Source: Mycobacterium branderi
GTDB lineage: Bacteria > Actinomycetota > Actinomycetes > Mycobacteriales > Mycobacteriaceae
DNA: 64,000 nucleotides
Reading direction: 5' to 3'
Assembly: GCF_010728725.1 (NCBI RefSeq)
Contig: NZ_AP022606.1
Coordinates: forward strand, 1 to 64,000
Shown here: positions 14,948 to 23,139 of the stretch, piece by piece
Numbering within the stretch: position 1 is the stretch's first letter
Layout: every line of letters starts with the position of its first letter
Notes under the pieces: model-generated
What the model was told of the DNA's origin: nothing
The model's database searches: none
The model's input: the letters and a program-made list of their open reading frames with translations, nothing else
Translations under genes and position numbers: made by a program

Positions 14948-16066
14948 TCACGCGGTTGGGCCCAGCAGTCTCCCGATCGCATCCGCTGCGGCTTGGGCGC
15001 TGCTGCGGTCCAGGTGCCCGTACAGGTCGATGGTTGTTTTGATCGACTCGTGGCCTAGGTGGCGCTGGATCACCGGCAGCGGAACCCCGGCGGTGATCAT
15101 CCATGACGCGCACGTGTGCCGCAGGTCGTGGATGCGCGGCCGTGGCGGTGCGAGCTGAGCCCGCTCGACGGCCGGCCACCACACGTTGGCGCGGAAGTTC
15201 GGCGCCCGGACCGGGCCGCCTGCGGCGCGCCGGCCGCGGCCGGGGTTGGTGAACAGCCACTCGCCGCTGTAGTCGAGGTCGTCGAGCACGGAGGCCGGGA
15301 CGTCGATGGTGCGCACCGACCGCTTGGTTTTCGGCGCCCCGAGGTGGTAGCCGCCGCCTCCGCGTTTCCATGCCCGGCTGATGCGGACGGTGTGCTCTGT
15401 GCGGTTGACGTCGTATGGTCGCAGCGCGGTGACTTCGGAGAGCCGGGCGCCGGAGGCGACGAGGAACCGCACCATCGGCCGCCACGGCTCGGTCACTTCC
15501 GCTAGGAGGGCGGCGAACTCGTCGCGGCTCAGGAATCGCATCTCGTCGCGTTCGGTGCGCGGCAGCCTCACGCCAACAGCGGGGTTGGCGGCGATGTGGC
15601 CGGCTTCGACGGCCGCGTTGAGTGCCGACGACAGGAAGCCGTGGCGGTTGGCGACGGACTTGCCCGACGCGCCGTCGTCGCGCATCTTCTCTACCCATCG
15701 GGCGACGTCGTCGCGCGTCAGCGACGTGAGCGGGATGTGGCCAAGCGTCGGCGCGATGTGGTTGCGCAGGTAGCTGCGATAGTCCTCCGGTGTGCGGCGC
15801 TCGACGCCTGAGAGGTGCTCGATGTGGTGCTCAAGCCATTTCGTCACGGTCGGGCCGCCGCGGATCGGGCGATCGATGCCGTGAACCTGCCGCGCCCGGG
15901 CACCGCCGACCGCTTCGACGAGGCGGCGGAACTCCTCGGCGTCGTTCGGGTCGTCGAGGGAGGTTGAGGTTTCTTGGCCGTCTACGCGGTAGCGGACTTG
16001 CCAGTAGGTGCTGCCGTCGATGCGTTGGCGGCGCCTGATTGTGGCCACGAATATGGACCGTATCAC
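14948..16066 (-). CDS. int: Tyrosine integrase targeting tmRNA, 372 aa
   Basis: Intact in this copy. Arm-binding N-terminus (RQRIDGSTYWQVRYRVDG), core-binding SAM-like domain (TVTKWLEHHIEHLSG ... ALNAAVEAGHIAANP), then the catalytic domain: Arg in ASGARLSEVTAL, Lys in APKTKRSVR, His-x-x-Arg in IHDLRHTCASWM, His in RHLGHESIKTT and Tyr in IDLYGHL. It lies 69 bases from the attachment core, which is the tmRNA 3' end. Copy B carries two one/two-base indels that break it. Confidence 0.9.
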   Translation of the reverse strand: MIRSIFVATIRRRQRIDGSTYWQVRYRVDGQETSTSLDDPNDAEEFRRLVEAVGGARARQVHGIDRPIRGGPTVTKWLEHHIEHLSGVERRTPEDYRSYLRNHIAPTLGHIPLTSLTRDDVARWVEKMRDDGASGKSVANRHGFLSSALNAAVEAGHIAANPAVGVRLPRTERDEMRFLSRDEFAALLAEVTEPWRPMVRFLVASGARLSEVTALRPYDVNRTEHTVRISRAWKRGGGGYHLGAPKTKRSVRTIDVPASVLDDLDYSGEWLFTNPGRGRRAAGGPVRAPNFRANVWWPAVERAQLAPPRPRIHDLRHTCASWMITAGVPLPVIQRHLGHESIKTTIDLYGHLDRSSAQAAADAIGRLLGPTA

Positions 16067-16074
16067 GCCCGAAA

Positions 16075-16274
16075 TGTGGACTGCGGTGTGGACGGCTGCT
16101 ATTCTCCATTTTTATAGGGTTTGACCTGCGGTTTTGGTGGAGCTGCCGGGAATCGAACCCGACGGGAATAGCCCCGAAACCGGCTCTGAGCTGCGGAAAC
16201 ACAATGATGTAAGGAGTGTGGACGGCATGCGGCGACCTGCGGAAACCCTCGAAGATGTGGACCGCGTCCACATC
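16075..16274. promoter_or_regulatory. attP with candidate integrase arm-type sites
   Basis: TGTGGAC occurs at 16075-16081 and 16087-16093 on the integrase side of the core, and at 16217-16223 and 16256-16262 on the other side. The last is part of a perfect palindrome, GATGTGGAC-CGC-GTCCACATC (16254-16274). Repeats flanking the core on both sides are what arm-type integrase sites look like. Only the integrase-side pair is present at attR in copy B (63060-63078). Confidence 0.6.
16135..16161. other. attP core (copy of the tmRNA 3' end)
   Basis: These 27 bases are identical to 63120-63146, where they form the last 27 bases of the host tmRNA gene (acceptor end and T-arm). Copy A and copy B diverge at the next base. 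Here the sequence runs on into phage accessory genes; in copy B it runs on into the rest of tmRNA. The right edge of the core is therefore fixed at 16161; the left edge cannot be set without attL or an empty attB. Confidence 0.85.
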
Positions 16275-16544
16275 GACCTCCGGCGACCTAGAGACGCGTT
16301 AGATTCCCTCGCCGAGTTTGATTACGACGGATACGGCGAGGCGCTAAGAGCGCTCCACGACGCAGCCTACGAGTACGCCACCTGGGCGCTGTGGGATAGG
16401 CTGCCAGCAGGCGCACAGGGAGACATGAGCCAGAAGGCGAGGCAGGCACGTCGCGATATGGCACAGGCCGCAGCAGCGCGTTGGGTCGAGCTGTACCTAC
16501 GGGTTCAGTCGATGAACGCACAGTACGAAGCGGGCGCGAAATGA
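16227..16544 (+). CDS. Hypothetical protein beside attP, 105 aa
   Basis: ATG at 16227 with AAGGAG ten bases upstream. A highly helical protein with an acidic/aromatic centre (EFDYDGYGEALRALHDAAYEYATWALWDR) and a basic helix (KARQARRDMAQAAAARW). Family not recognised. First of three plus-strand genes between attP and the PPE gene; its stop overlaps the next ATG. Two candidate integrase arm sites lie at or inside its start. Confidence 0.6.
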   Translation: MRRPAETLEDVDRVHIDLRRPRDALDSLAEFDYDGYGEALRALHDAAYEYATWALWDRLPAGAQGDMSQKARQARRDMAQAAAARWVELYLRVQSMNAQYEAGAK

Positions 16545-17169
16545 CCAGCCCAACCCAATCCGGCGCTTCCACGCCCGAGCCGGAAACCGCGGCCATCAGA
16601 ACCACCGCGACTCCCGACCTTCCGCTGGCCTACAGCGACCTCGACGAGGACGATGAGGATCTGTGGAGCGACGCCGACGACCGGGCCTACGCGTGGGGAA
16701 CCGTGAAGATCTTCGTGGGGCTGATGGCCGTCGCGGTTGCCGCAGCAGCGTGGATGGCAGGTGTCTGGTTGACGCGCCGCGACAACGCGCCGCGCTCGGC
16801 GCCCTCAACCCCGGCCGTTGCTGCTGCAGCTCCCTCGTATTCTCTCGCAGCTCCGGTGCCGACTTCCGCGCCCACACCAACTGTCGCGGCGCCCCGCCTG
16901 TTGCCGAGCCGCCGCCGACGGTGACGGTCACCGAAACCCCAGCGGTGGCGCCCTCAGCTCCCACCCAACGGTTCGCGCCACCGCCGACCATCGGCAACGG
17001 CTGGACCGAAGGCCAACTCGCAACCTCAACATGCAACGTCCTCTGGGACGGCGGCACCAAAACCGACGCCATCCAATTCGTCCAACGCATCAGCGGATGG
17101 GGGCTCGACCAAGCCACCCGTTGGACGACTGAGGCGCTTGCCGCCCGCTGCCCGACCGCCGCCACGTGA
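16541..17169 (+). pseudogene. Membrane-anchored extracytoplasmic protein with one-base frameshift
   Basis: Residues 1-55 are cytoplasmic and acidic (DLDEDDEDLWSDADD); VKIFVGLMAVAVAAAAWMAG is a membrane helix; then a Pro/Ala/Thr-rich spacer. The frame is lost at a C run near 16892; one extra C restores a 209-codon gene ending in a compact domain (GNGWTEGQLATSTCNVLWDG ... TTEALAARC) with two cysteines, likely outside the cell. Homopolymer error or a real lesion; a sequencing error seems likelier because the distal frame is well preserved. Confidence 0.6.
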
Positions 17170-17184
17170 AAAAAGAGGCCCGGT

Positions 17185-17292
17185 ATGAAATTCGTTCTCG
17201 CTATCCTCGCCACGCTGACCCTGGTCTTCACCGCTCCGGCGCGGGCCGACGACCATCCCCCGATGGATTGCTCCCGCCGCGCCGGGCGGTAG
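17185..17292 (+). CDS. Small secreted peptide, 35 aa
   Basis: MKFVLAILATLTLVFTAPAR is a textbook Sec signal peptide with a cleavage site after ARA, leaving DDHPPMDCSRRAGR as the mature part. AAGAGG lies upstream of the ATG. Third gene of the plus-strand group and convergent with the PPE gene. A frameshift near its end cannot be excluded because the sequence beyond also reads sensibly for a few codons. Confidence 0.45.
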   Translation: MKFVLAILATLTLVFTAPARADDHPPMDCSRRAGR

Positions 17293-17300
17293 TTTGCCGT

Positions 17301-17325
17301 CCAGGCCAACCACGTAAAAGCCTGG
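17301..17325. terminator. Candidate terminator between convergent genes
   Basis: Inverted repeat CCAGGC (17301-17306) and GCCTGG (17320-17325) with a 13-base loop, placed between the secreted-peptide gene and the 3' end of the PPE gene. There is no T-run, so the call rests on position and stem only. Confidence 0.35.
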
Positions 17326-17364
17326 CCTCCATCGAGGAAGAATCCGTCGACCCATATGTCGCGG

Positions 17365-18474
17365 CTAGCCTCCTGCCGGGTGTCGCGGTGGCAGCACTTT
17401 TGACACGTGCCCGTACTCGGGGTCTTCGCGGACGCGCCGCTGTGCGCTTCTGCCGGCGCTGGTAACTGGGACGGCCGGCGGCACAGGGATTCCCGCCTGG
17501 TATCTCTGCGCGGCCGGTGTCGCTACCGACACGTTCGGCGCGCGTCCCTCGAGGTTCCAGGGCTGCGTCGTCCAGCTCGGCGACGAGAACCTGCCGAGCG
17601 TCGACGCGCCACCCATGTTGGCCGTTACTTGGGTCGACACGAACGGTGTCGCACTGCTGACGCTGACAGGCTGCGGTGTCGCGACAGCGGGCCTGGTCGT
17701 CGCGGAGCTGACGGCCGCCCCCATCGCCGTGTAGGCGATGAAGTTTCCGAAGAGCTGGGCGATGTTGATCGGGTAGCCGCCGCTCACGGACTGCTCGAGG
17801 TACTGGCCGAGGAGGGTGCTGCTGTCGAGCCCGAGGATCGGAACGCCGTTCGGGTTGAGGATGCCGTCGATCTGGCTGATGATCGACCCGACACCGCCAT
17901 TGGTGGTCGCTGGTTGGGCTGCCGCCTGGATGGCCGGGGCTGCCGGGTTGGCGGTTTGCGGTGCGGGCGTGAACGGCGTAATCGCCGACGTCGCAGCCGA
18001 TGACGTCGCCTGGTACTGAACCATCGCGGCGGCGTCCTGCGCCCACATTTCGGCGTACTGCGCCTCGGTGGCCATGATCGCCGGGGTGTTCTGGCCGAGC
18101 AGGTTGGTCGCAACCAGTGCGGCGAGCTGTGCACGGTTCTCGGCGATCACGGGAGGCGGCACGGTCGCGGCGAACGCCGCCTCGTAGGCTTCCACAGCGG
18201 CAAGTGCCTGTGCGCCGATCTGCCGCGTCTGCTGCGCGGTCGCTTCCATCCATGCGATATATGGCTGTACCGCTGCGGCCATGTCCTGACTCGACGGGCC
18301 CAGCCACGCGCCGCTGACGAGTCCGGTGACGGCGGCGCGGTAACCGTTGGCCGCCGCTTCCAGCTCAGCACCCAGCGTCTCCCACGCCTGTGCCGCAGCG
18401 ATTAGCGAGCCCGGGCCCGGGCCGGCGTACATGCGGGCCGAGTTGATCTCAGGTGGAAGCGCAGCGAAGTCCAT
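17365..18474 (-). CDS. PPE-family protein (SVP-like), phage-encoded
   Basis: 369 aa with a strong GGGAGGGG site before the ATG. Begins [20 protein letters not shown]: the PPE motif at residues 7-9, then the helical PPE domain to about residue 175 with the WxG motif as WLG at 57-59. The C-terminal part has GRFSSPSW, close to the GxxSVPxxW signature, and ends [16 protein letters not shown], typical of PPE-SVP proteins. These are exported by type VII (ESX-5) systems as PE-PPE pairs; no PE or ESX gene is nearby, so a host PE would be needed. Last gene of the late operon, next to attP: a lysogenic-conversion position. Confidence 0.9.
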   Translation of the reverse strand: MDFAALPPEINSARMYAGPGPGSLIAAAQAWETLGAELEAAANGYRAAVTGLVSGAWLGPSSQDMAAAVQPYIAWMEATAQQTRQIGAQALAAVEAYEAAFAATVPPPVIAENRAQLAALVATNLLGQNTPAIMATEAQYAEMWAQDAAAMVQYQATSSAATSAITPFTPAPQTANPAAPAIQAAAQPATTNGGVGSIISQIDGILNPNGVPILGLDSSTLLGQYLEQSVSGGYPINIAQLFGNFIAYTAMGAAVSSATTRPAVATPQPVSVSSATPFVSTQVTANMGGASTLGRFSSPSWTTQPWNLEGRAPNVSVATPAAQRYQAGIPVPPAVPVTSAGRSAQRRVREDPEYGHVSKVLPPRHPAGG

Positions 18475-18704
18475 CGAAACCCCTCCCCGACCAGATGTAT
18501 CGGGTCGACGGCGTGGGGCAGCCGGCCGATCAGGTGCAGCACCACCGTGCCGATCACCCAATAGGTGAGCAGCGGATGCGTTTTGGCGTAGCGGCGGCTG
18601 GCGTCCGACAACATCTCATCGGGCGGGCACAGCGCATCCCACACACCGACAGCCGCCGCCAGCGCAGCACCCAGCACGATCCACGCCTTATCGGACGGTC
18701 TCAC
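18402..18704 (-). CDS. DUF7427-like membrane protein, 100 aa
   Basis: GTG start overlaps the upstream stop (GTGA). Two hydrophobic segments ([20 protein letters not shown] and [18 protein letters not shown]) with the conserved phage pattern DEMLS...RY...HP between them and VDPIHL after. This family sits in mycobacteriophage lysis cassettes. Its C-terminus overlaps the first 73 bases of the PPE gene in another frame and looks unlike the family (Arg-rich), suggesting the PPE gene was inserted or its end was altered. Confidence 0.65.
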   Translation of the reverse strand: MRPSDKAWIVLGAALAAAVGVWDALCPPDEMLSDASRRYAKTHPLLTYWVIGTVVLHLIGRLPHAVDPIHLVGEGFRWTSLRFHLRSTRPACTPARARAR

Positions 18705-18850
18705 CTGAATCCTTGGCTGTAACGGTCGAGCAGCCTGTCAAGCATCGACTGCCATGTCCATTCGCGCTCGATCTCGCCTTGATCCCGCGCGGCGCGTAGT
18801 TGCGCCAGCGCGGTGGTGATCTGCTCAGTCAGCGGCGACCGCGCCTGCAT
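18701..18850 (-). CDS. Small lysis-cassette protein, 49 aa
   Basis: MQARSPLTEQITTALAQLRA ... WQSMLDRLLDRYSQ. Short helical proteins with PLTEQI...L..LR and LLDRY recur in the lysis cassettes of mycobacteriophages. It lies 9 bases downstream of the DUF2746 gene and overlaps the next GTG. Function unknown. Confidence 0.6.
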   Translation of the reverse strand: MQARSPLTEQITTALAQLRAARDQGEIEREWTWQSMLDRLLDRYSQGFR

Positions 18851-18859
18851 GAGGTCACG

Positions 18860-19195
18860 TCACATCTGTTCGGGGTGGCGGCGTTTCGCCGTTTCGATGC
18901 GCCGCTCGAGGTCGAGCCGTGCTTCGCGCTCGTCACGCAGCTCGCCGCGGACACCGCCGATGTCCTGGCGGATGCCGCGCATATCGCGGCGCACGTCATC
19001 GAAACCGGCGCGGACCTCGGCCCGGAACTCGTCCAGATCTTCCCGCAGGTTCGAGTCGTGACCGTTGACGAGCTGGTCGCGGATGCCGCCGACTGCGCGT
19101 GCATGGTTGCGACTGTCGATCCATGCTTTTCCCCAGCCGCCGACCGTGATGACGACGAGCCCGGCCAGCCCGATCAGGGTGGTCGGCTCGCCCAT
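18860..19195 (-). CDS. DUF2746-family protein, holin-like with coiled coil, 111 aa
   Basis: N-terminal membrane helix (TLIGLAGLVVITVGGWGKAW) then a long charged coiled coil (LREDLDEFRAEVRAGFDDVR ... REARLDLERRIETAK). The topology matches DUF2746 proteins of phage lysis cassettes. The start overlaps the stop of the two-helix membrane gene upstream by one base (TGATG). Probably part of the holin system. Confidence 0.75.
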   Translation of the reverse strand: MGEPTTLIGLAGLVVITVGGWGKAWIDSRNHARAVGGIRDQLVNGHDSNLREDLDEFRAEVRAGFDDVRRDMRGIRQDIGGVRGELRDEREARLDLERRIETAKRRHPEQM

Positions 19196-19422
19196 CAGGA
19201 GGCGAACTGGTCGAGGTCGTCGATCAGCGGCTCTGCGGTCTTGATGAAGCCCGCCACAGCGGCAATCACCGCCAAGCCGCTGCTGATCGCGCCGGCCCAC
19301 GTCTCGGGAAGGATGCCGGCGAACTCATGCAGCGCGTAGGTACCGACAGAGCCAGTGGCGGCCAGGACCGCGACCGCGGCCTGCGCTGCCTTGGACGGCT
19401 TAAACGGGAGTTTGATACTCAT
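19195..19422 (-). CDS. Holin-like two-helix membrane protein, 75 aa
   Basis: Two hydrophobic segments (AAQAAVAVLAATGSVGTYAL and WAGAISSGLAVIAAVAGFI) with a short turn, a basic N-terminus (KLPFKPSK) and an acidic C-terminus. Position directly after lysin B and before DUF2746 fits a holin; mycobacteriophages often carry two membrane proteins here. Confidence 0.7.
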   Translation of the reverse strand: MSIKLPFKPSKAAQAAVAVLAATGSVGTYALHEFAGILPETWAGAISSGLAVIAAVAGFIKTAEPLIDDLDQFAS

Positions 19423-19442
19423 CTTCGATGACCTTTCGGGGT

Positions 19443-20445
19443 TTAGGCCGCCGCGCGGGCGGCTGTGAGTGTTGCGATGTTGTGCAGGAAACCCACGGCG
19501 TTGGCGACAAGGTTTGAGTAGCCGCCGATCTCGCCGACGTAGCTGATGTGCGGTGCGGTTGGGCCGCCGGGCGCAGCCAGGAAGTCGATGCCCTGCAGCG
19601 CGGCCTCGACGGCGGCCTGGGTGCCGGTGGCGTTGGCCTGCGGCCCGCTGATCAACCCGATCAGCAGTCCCTCGAGCGCGCCCAGTCCGGCGGCCGCCAG
19701 CCCGGCGATGCCGCCGGTGAACGCCGGGATCAGACCGAGATCTTTGACGGCCATGACCAGTGCGTTGACAATGTCGGTGGTCAGTGCGCCGAGGTCGTTG
19801 AACTGCAGGCCGGTGGCCACGGTGTAGACGTCGGTCATGTCCTGCCCGACTTGGCCGTTGGGGACGCTCGCGTACATGTCGAGGCCGGCGTCGCCATTGG
19901 CCGGGCTATGCACGTAGTCGGCCCACACGACCTGCCCGTCGCGCATCGGCAGCTCGGTCATGTTCAGCGACGAGATGCCGTGCCCCTGGGTCGGCGATAC
20001 CTGGGGCGTAGAAACCGGCTCCGCGGCACGGGTTTCCGAACGTGTAGCCGCCCACGAAATTCGGGGCGTACTGCGCGAGAGGGCCGTCCATGATGTCGAT
20101 CGCGACGCGTGACACCACCTCGGCGCCTTGGCTGTAGCCTCCGAGGACGAACGTCTGCAACGGGTTGGCGGCGAGCCATTCCGCGATCCAGTTGTAGCCG
20201 TCAGCGACCGACTGCTGGTAGCTCGGCGACGAGGCCGAACCGCCCACCGGGCCGAACGACGCCGGGTAGGGCACCGCAACCTCGTAGCACAACCCGTCAT
20301 CGACGTAGGTGTTTAGCCCGGCGACCACCATCGACGGGTACTGGGTGCCCGGCGCCGACTCCCACGTGCCGCCCACGGTGAGCACAGCGTGCCGGACCTT
20401 CACAACACCGGAGATGCCGGCCTGCAGGTCCGCCCACCCGGTCAT
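19443..20445 (-). pseudogene. lysB: Lysin B (mycolyl-arabinogalactan esterase), one-base frameshift
   Basis: From ATG 20445: cutinase-like fold with GGTWESAPGTQYP, then the serine nucleophile in LGGYSQGAEVV, then GGYTFGNPCRGAGFY. A run GGGG at 20003-20006 has one G too many; removing it continues as QVSPTQGHG ... NGDAGLDMYAS and a hydrophobic tail (AGLAAAGLGALEGLLIG) to 19443, 333 aa in all. Lysin B frees mycolic acids from arabinogalactan at the end of infection. If the indel were real, lysis would be impaired; a homopolymer error is likelier. Confidence 0.75.
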
Positions 20446-20780
20446 TTCGCGCTCGTCGGAAGACCGTTGGCTTTGCGCCACTGGATCGCGAATTCCATCA
20501 ACTCGATCAGCACGTCCCCGGAGTCGCGTTCGATGCCGTCGGAGAAGACGTGCGTCCACGCGATCTGCTCGGCGACGGTGACCTGCTGCTCGAACGCGTC
20601 ATAGGTGCCCTGATAGCTCTGACCGTTGTGGGTAGAGTTCCAGGGGCCGCGCGCCGGGTCGTTGACGATATCGCCGATGTTGCGAGGATGCCGCGCCAGC
20701 ACGTTGCGCCACGGCATCGGTGTCCCATCGACTTTCACCCCAGAGACGTCGGCCTGCAAGCTGTTGGCGTCACTCATCAT
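20442..20780 (-). CDS. Hypothetical lysis-cassette protein, 112 aa
   Basis: Starts MMSDANSLQADVSGVKVDG; central YDAFEQQVTVAEQIAWTHVF and C-terminal DVLIELMEFAIQWRKANGLP. No signal peptide and no membrane segment. Placed between lysin A and lysin B, overlapping both by 4 bases. Family not recognised. Confidence 0.6.
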   Translation of the reverse strand: MMSDANSLQADVSGVKVDGTPMPWRNVLARHPRNIGDIVNDPARGPWNSTHNGQSYQGTYDAFEQQVTVAEQIAWTHVFSDGIERDSGDVLIELMEFAIQWRKANGLPTSAK

Positions 20781-22042
20781 TGCTTCCCTTCGATAGAGTT
20801 CTTGACCGACGCGAGCGCGTCGACCGGCGTGAGGTTTTGGCCTTGCGCGTTTTGGCCGAGCTGAGGCCAGCCTTGACCGTTGGGTCCGCGCAGCTGGTCC
20901 CAGATCTCGCGGGTTTTCTGTAGCAATTCGGTTTGTTCGTCGTCGGTTAGTGCCATGAACAGCCCTCCTCCTAGTAGTGTTTGCAGGTCGCTGATCGACC
21001 CTCGGAATGCGTTGGCGTCCACGGACATTCCCGCAACCAGCGCGGCGTCGGTGAATTGCCAAATGACGGGGGTGGCGCCGCCGTAGCCGGTCCAGCCTTG
21101 GCCGTTGTCGCCGCCCGCGTCGGCGTATTCGGTGCTGGCGTAGTTGCCCTCTTCGTAGTAGGCCGACGACACCAGCCCGACCACACCGGACAGGTCGGGG
21201 GAGCCGATCTGTTGCCAATACCAGTGCGGTATATAGGACAGCCGCATGTTGACACCCGCCGCGACGAACGCGTTCCACACGGCCCAAAAGTTGGTGATGT
21301 CACCGGAGTTGGCTTCGAAGTCGAGCATGCACGGCGCCGCCCCGTTACTCGGGTCGTTCGAGAGGTATTTCTGCGCCTGCTGGGCCGGGTCGTCGGTGGT
21401 GACGTAGTGGTAGGCGACGACGATGTTGCCGGTCTGCTGCGCCCACTGCCACACGGTGGGCCAGTAGGGGTCCGCGTAGTAGTTGCCTTCGGAGCATTTG
21501 TGTTCGATCCACGAAAAGCCCTCGGCGATGATCTCGTTGAGGGTCGGCACGATCGACGCGGGCGGCGCACCGCCCCAGTTGTTGTTGGACAGGTCAACAC
21601 CGAACAGAGTCATGGTTTCCCTCGTCAGGTATCTGCGTGCGTTGTGGAATGGGCCGGCCTGCTCGAGCGGTACTTCTTGCACTGGCCTGCCGTAGGTGGA
21701 TGCTTGGATGACGTTGCCGCCGCCGGTGTAGAGGGCGGCGTGGCTGGCGTCGGGGTAGAAGGTGACGACGTCGCCGGGCTGCAGATCGTTGCGGTCGACG
21801 GGCTGGCCGCCGATGGCTTGCTGCTGGCTGGTGCGCGGCACGGTGATGCCGATCTGGGCGTAGGCCCAGAAGATCAGCCCGGAGCAGTCGAACGCGTCTG
21901 GGCCGGCCGCGCCCCACGCATAGGGTTTTCCGAGCGCGGTGCGGGCGACGTCGACGACCTGGGTCGCTGCGTCAGCTGCGGCCGTCGGCGCCATCAGCAA
22001 CAGGGATGCGGCGGCGATGAGCGTGGCAAGCCATCGGCTCAC
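20777..22042 (-). CDS. lysA: Endolysin (lysin A) with signal peptide, NlpC/P60 and GH25 domains
   Basis: 421 aa; GTG 22042 overlaps the upstream TGA. Residues 1-28 (VSRWLATLIAAASLLLMAPT) are a Sec-type signal. NlpC/P60 domain about 30-140: Cys in DAFDCSGLIFWAYA, His in DASHAALYTG. GH25 muramidase domain about 145-355: FGVDLSNNNW, LDFEANSGDI (Asp/Glu), YIPHWYW. A short helical tail (TDDEQTELLQKTREIWDQL) follows. An internal ATG (21613) with GAGGGA upstream could give the GH25 part alone (278 aa). Confidence 0.85.
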   Translation of the reverse strand: MSRWLATLIAAASLLLMAPTAAADAATQVVDVARTALGKPYAWGAAGPDAFDCSGLIFWAYAQIGITVPRTSQQQAIGGQPVDRNDLQPGDVVTFYPDASHAALYTGGGNVIQASTYGRPVQEVPLEQAGPFHNARRYLTRETMTLFGVDLSNNNWGGAPPASIVPTLNEIIAEGFSWIEHKCSEGNYYADPYWPTVWQWAQQTGNIVVAYHYVTTDDPAQQAQKYLSNDPSNGAAPCMLDFEANSGDITNFWAVWNAFVAAGVNMRLSYIPHWYWQQIGSPDLSGVVGLVSSAYYEEGNYASTEYADAGGDNGQGWTGYGGATPVIWQFTDAALVAGMSVDANAFRGSISDLQTLLGGGLFMALTDDEQTELLQKTREIWDQLRGPNGQGWPQLGQNAQGQNLTPVDALASVKNSIEGKQ

Positions 22043-22872
22043 GCCGCCGGTTCGGGTGCCGGATCGTCGGCGTCCTTGCGGGAGCGCCGCCGCGGCGCCG
22101 GTGTCAGCACGGGCCCGGTGTTCAGTTGCGCGAGATCGCGTGCGAGCTTGTTGAAGTCGACGCCCGCGGGGCTCTTGCCGCCGGTGAACATTTCCTCGGT
22201 GAGCGCGACCACGGCAACCGTGTTGAGAGTGGAATAGAACGGGGACGTGATGCCGCCCTCGGCGCCCCATGTGGGCAGCTGCGCAGTGTGGCGGTCGGAG
22301 GCGCCCCAGATCGGAATGTAGTGGCCGCCTTCGATGCTGTGGCGCCCGGCGATCAGGTGCCACGGCAGCCCGGCCTCGAACTGCGCCTCGGCGTAGTCGG
22401 GAACCTGGACACCGATACCGACCATCTCGAACAGGCTCAAAGCGATCAGCATCTCGTCCCAATCACCCGGTGTCAGGCCGGCGTAGGCGACGATCTTGTG
22501 CCGGTTGCCGTCCGCGTCCACGATGCCAGTGTTCTGCCGGAACTCGTAGAGTTCGTGGACGTCGGTGCCTTGGTCGCTGCCGGGATCGGCGGGGCTGTAT
22601 CCGGTGATCTCCGAGTAGTTCTGCACCGCGGTGTCGTCGGTGAAGTTGACGGTGACACCGCGCAGCGCGTTCGCCAGCCGGATCTCCTCGATGCTTCCTG
22701 CGATAGCGCAGTCGCCGAGCTGGTCGTTCATGAACATGTGCGGCTCAATCAAACCGGCGTGGCCGAGCGGGAACTTCAGCGAATCAACGCTTGGCAGGTC
22801 GCTGGTGTAGTAGTCGCACAGCCGGACTCGCGGATGGGTGTGGACGGGCTTCAATCCGAGCTTGTATTTCAC
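22039..22872 (-). CDS. Papain-like cysteine peptidase-type protein, 277 aa
   Basis: MNDQLGDCAIAGSIEEIRLA resembles the NDxxGDCxxAG active-site Cys motif of a papain-fold group seen in actinobacteria and their phages; GGHYIPIWGAS provides the His. An unstructured, charged C-terminus (PAPRRRSRKDADDPAPEPAA) follows. No signal peptide. It directly precedes lysin A with a GTGA overlap. Role unknown: possibly processing of a virion or lysis protein, or an effector. Confidence 0.6.
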   Translation of the reverse strand: MKYKLGLKPVHTHPRVRLCDYYTSDLPSVDSLKFPLGHAGLIEPHMFMNDQLGDCAIAGSIEEIRLANALRGVTVNFTDDTAVQNYSEITGYSPADPGSDQGTDVHELYEFRQNTGIVDADGNRHKIVAYAGLTPGDWDEMLIALSLFEMVGIGVQVPDYAEAQFEAGLPWHLIAGRHSIEGGHYIPIWGASDRHTAQLPTWGAEGGITSPFYSTLNTVAVVALTEEMFTGGKSPAGVDFNKLARDLAQLNTGPVLTPAPRRRSRKDADDPAPEPAA

Positions 22873-22881
22873 GGCGGTCTC

Positions 22882-23139
22882 CTATGCTTGCTCGAGTGCT
22901 TCGCCGAGCTCGGCGAGCGCTTTGTTGTGGCGGTTGTGGGCCAGGACGTGCCCGGCGGCGACGATGGCGGCGATCGGCCACTCGATCAGCTCGAGCGCTG
23001 CCAGCGCAGCCACACCGCCGTAGTAGGCCAGCTGGTCGAGCTCCGGCACCGGCACCGTGCCGAACAGCGGAAGCGCAATAGTGGGGCGGTGTTTGGCGGC
23101 CACCTGTTTGACCGCGGTTGCTTTCTTGGGTGCGGGCAT
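22882..23139 (-). CDS. Membrane-associated protein, 85 aa
   Basis: Basic N-terminus (APKKATAVKQVAAKHRP), then one or two hydrophobic helices (YYGGVAALAALELIEW, PIAAIVAAGHVLAH) and an acidic amphipathic tail (NKALAELGEALEQA). Resembles small phage membrane proteins with a central ...LIEWP turn. Its ATG overlaps the stop of the PLD gene (TGATG). Confidence 0.55.
   Translation of the reverse strand: MPAPKKATAVKQVAAKHRPTIALPLFGTVPVPELDQLAYYGGVAALAALELIEWPIAAIVAAGHVLAHNRHNKALAELGEALEQA

Larger units (their letters stand above)
68..16161. repeat. Copy A of a 16-kb direct repeat (early/lysogeny arm plus attP core)
   Basis: Nearly identical to 47090-63146. Identity starts exactly after the barcode (68 matches 47090) and ends at 16161 (matches 63146), inside the tmRNA-derived attachment core. 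The offset drifts from 47022 to 46985 through small indels and one badly corrupted stretch (about 230-370). Unlike copy B, copy A continues through an intact attP into the structural genes. It is either the end of a first tandem prophage or sequence from excised/packaged phage DNA. Confidence 0.95.

Noticed and set aside
20981..22237. Long plus-strand open frame (over 400 codons) opposite lysin A
   Set aside because: GC-rich shadow of the minus-strand gene; no recognisable domain, no ribosome site, and wrong orientation for the operon. Many similar shadows across the window were left out.
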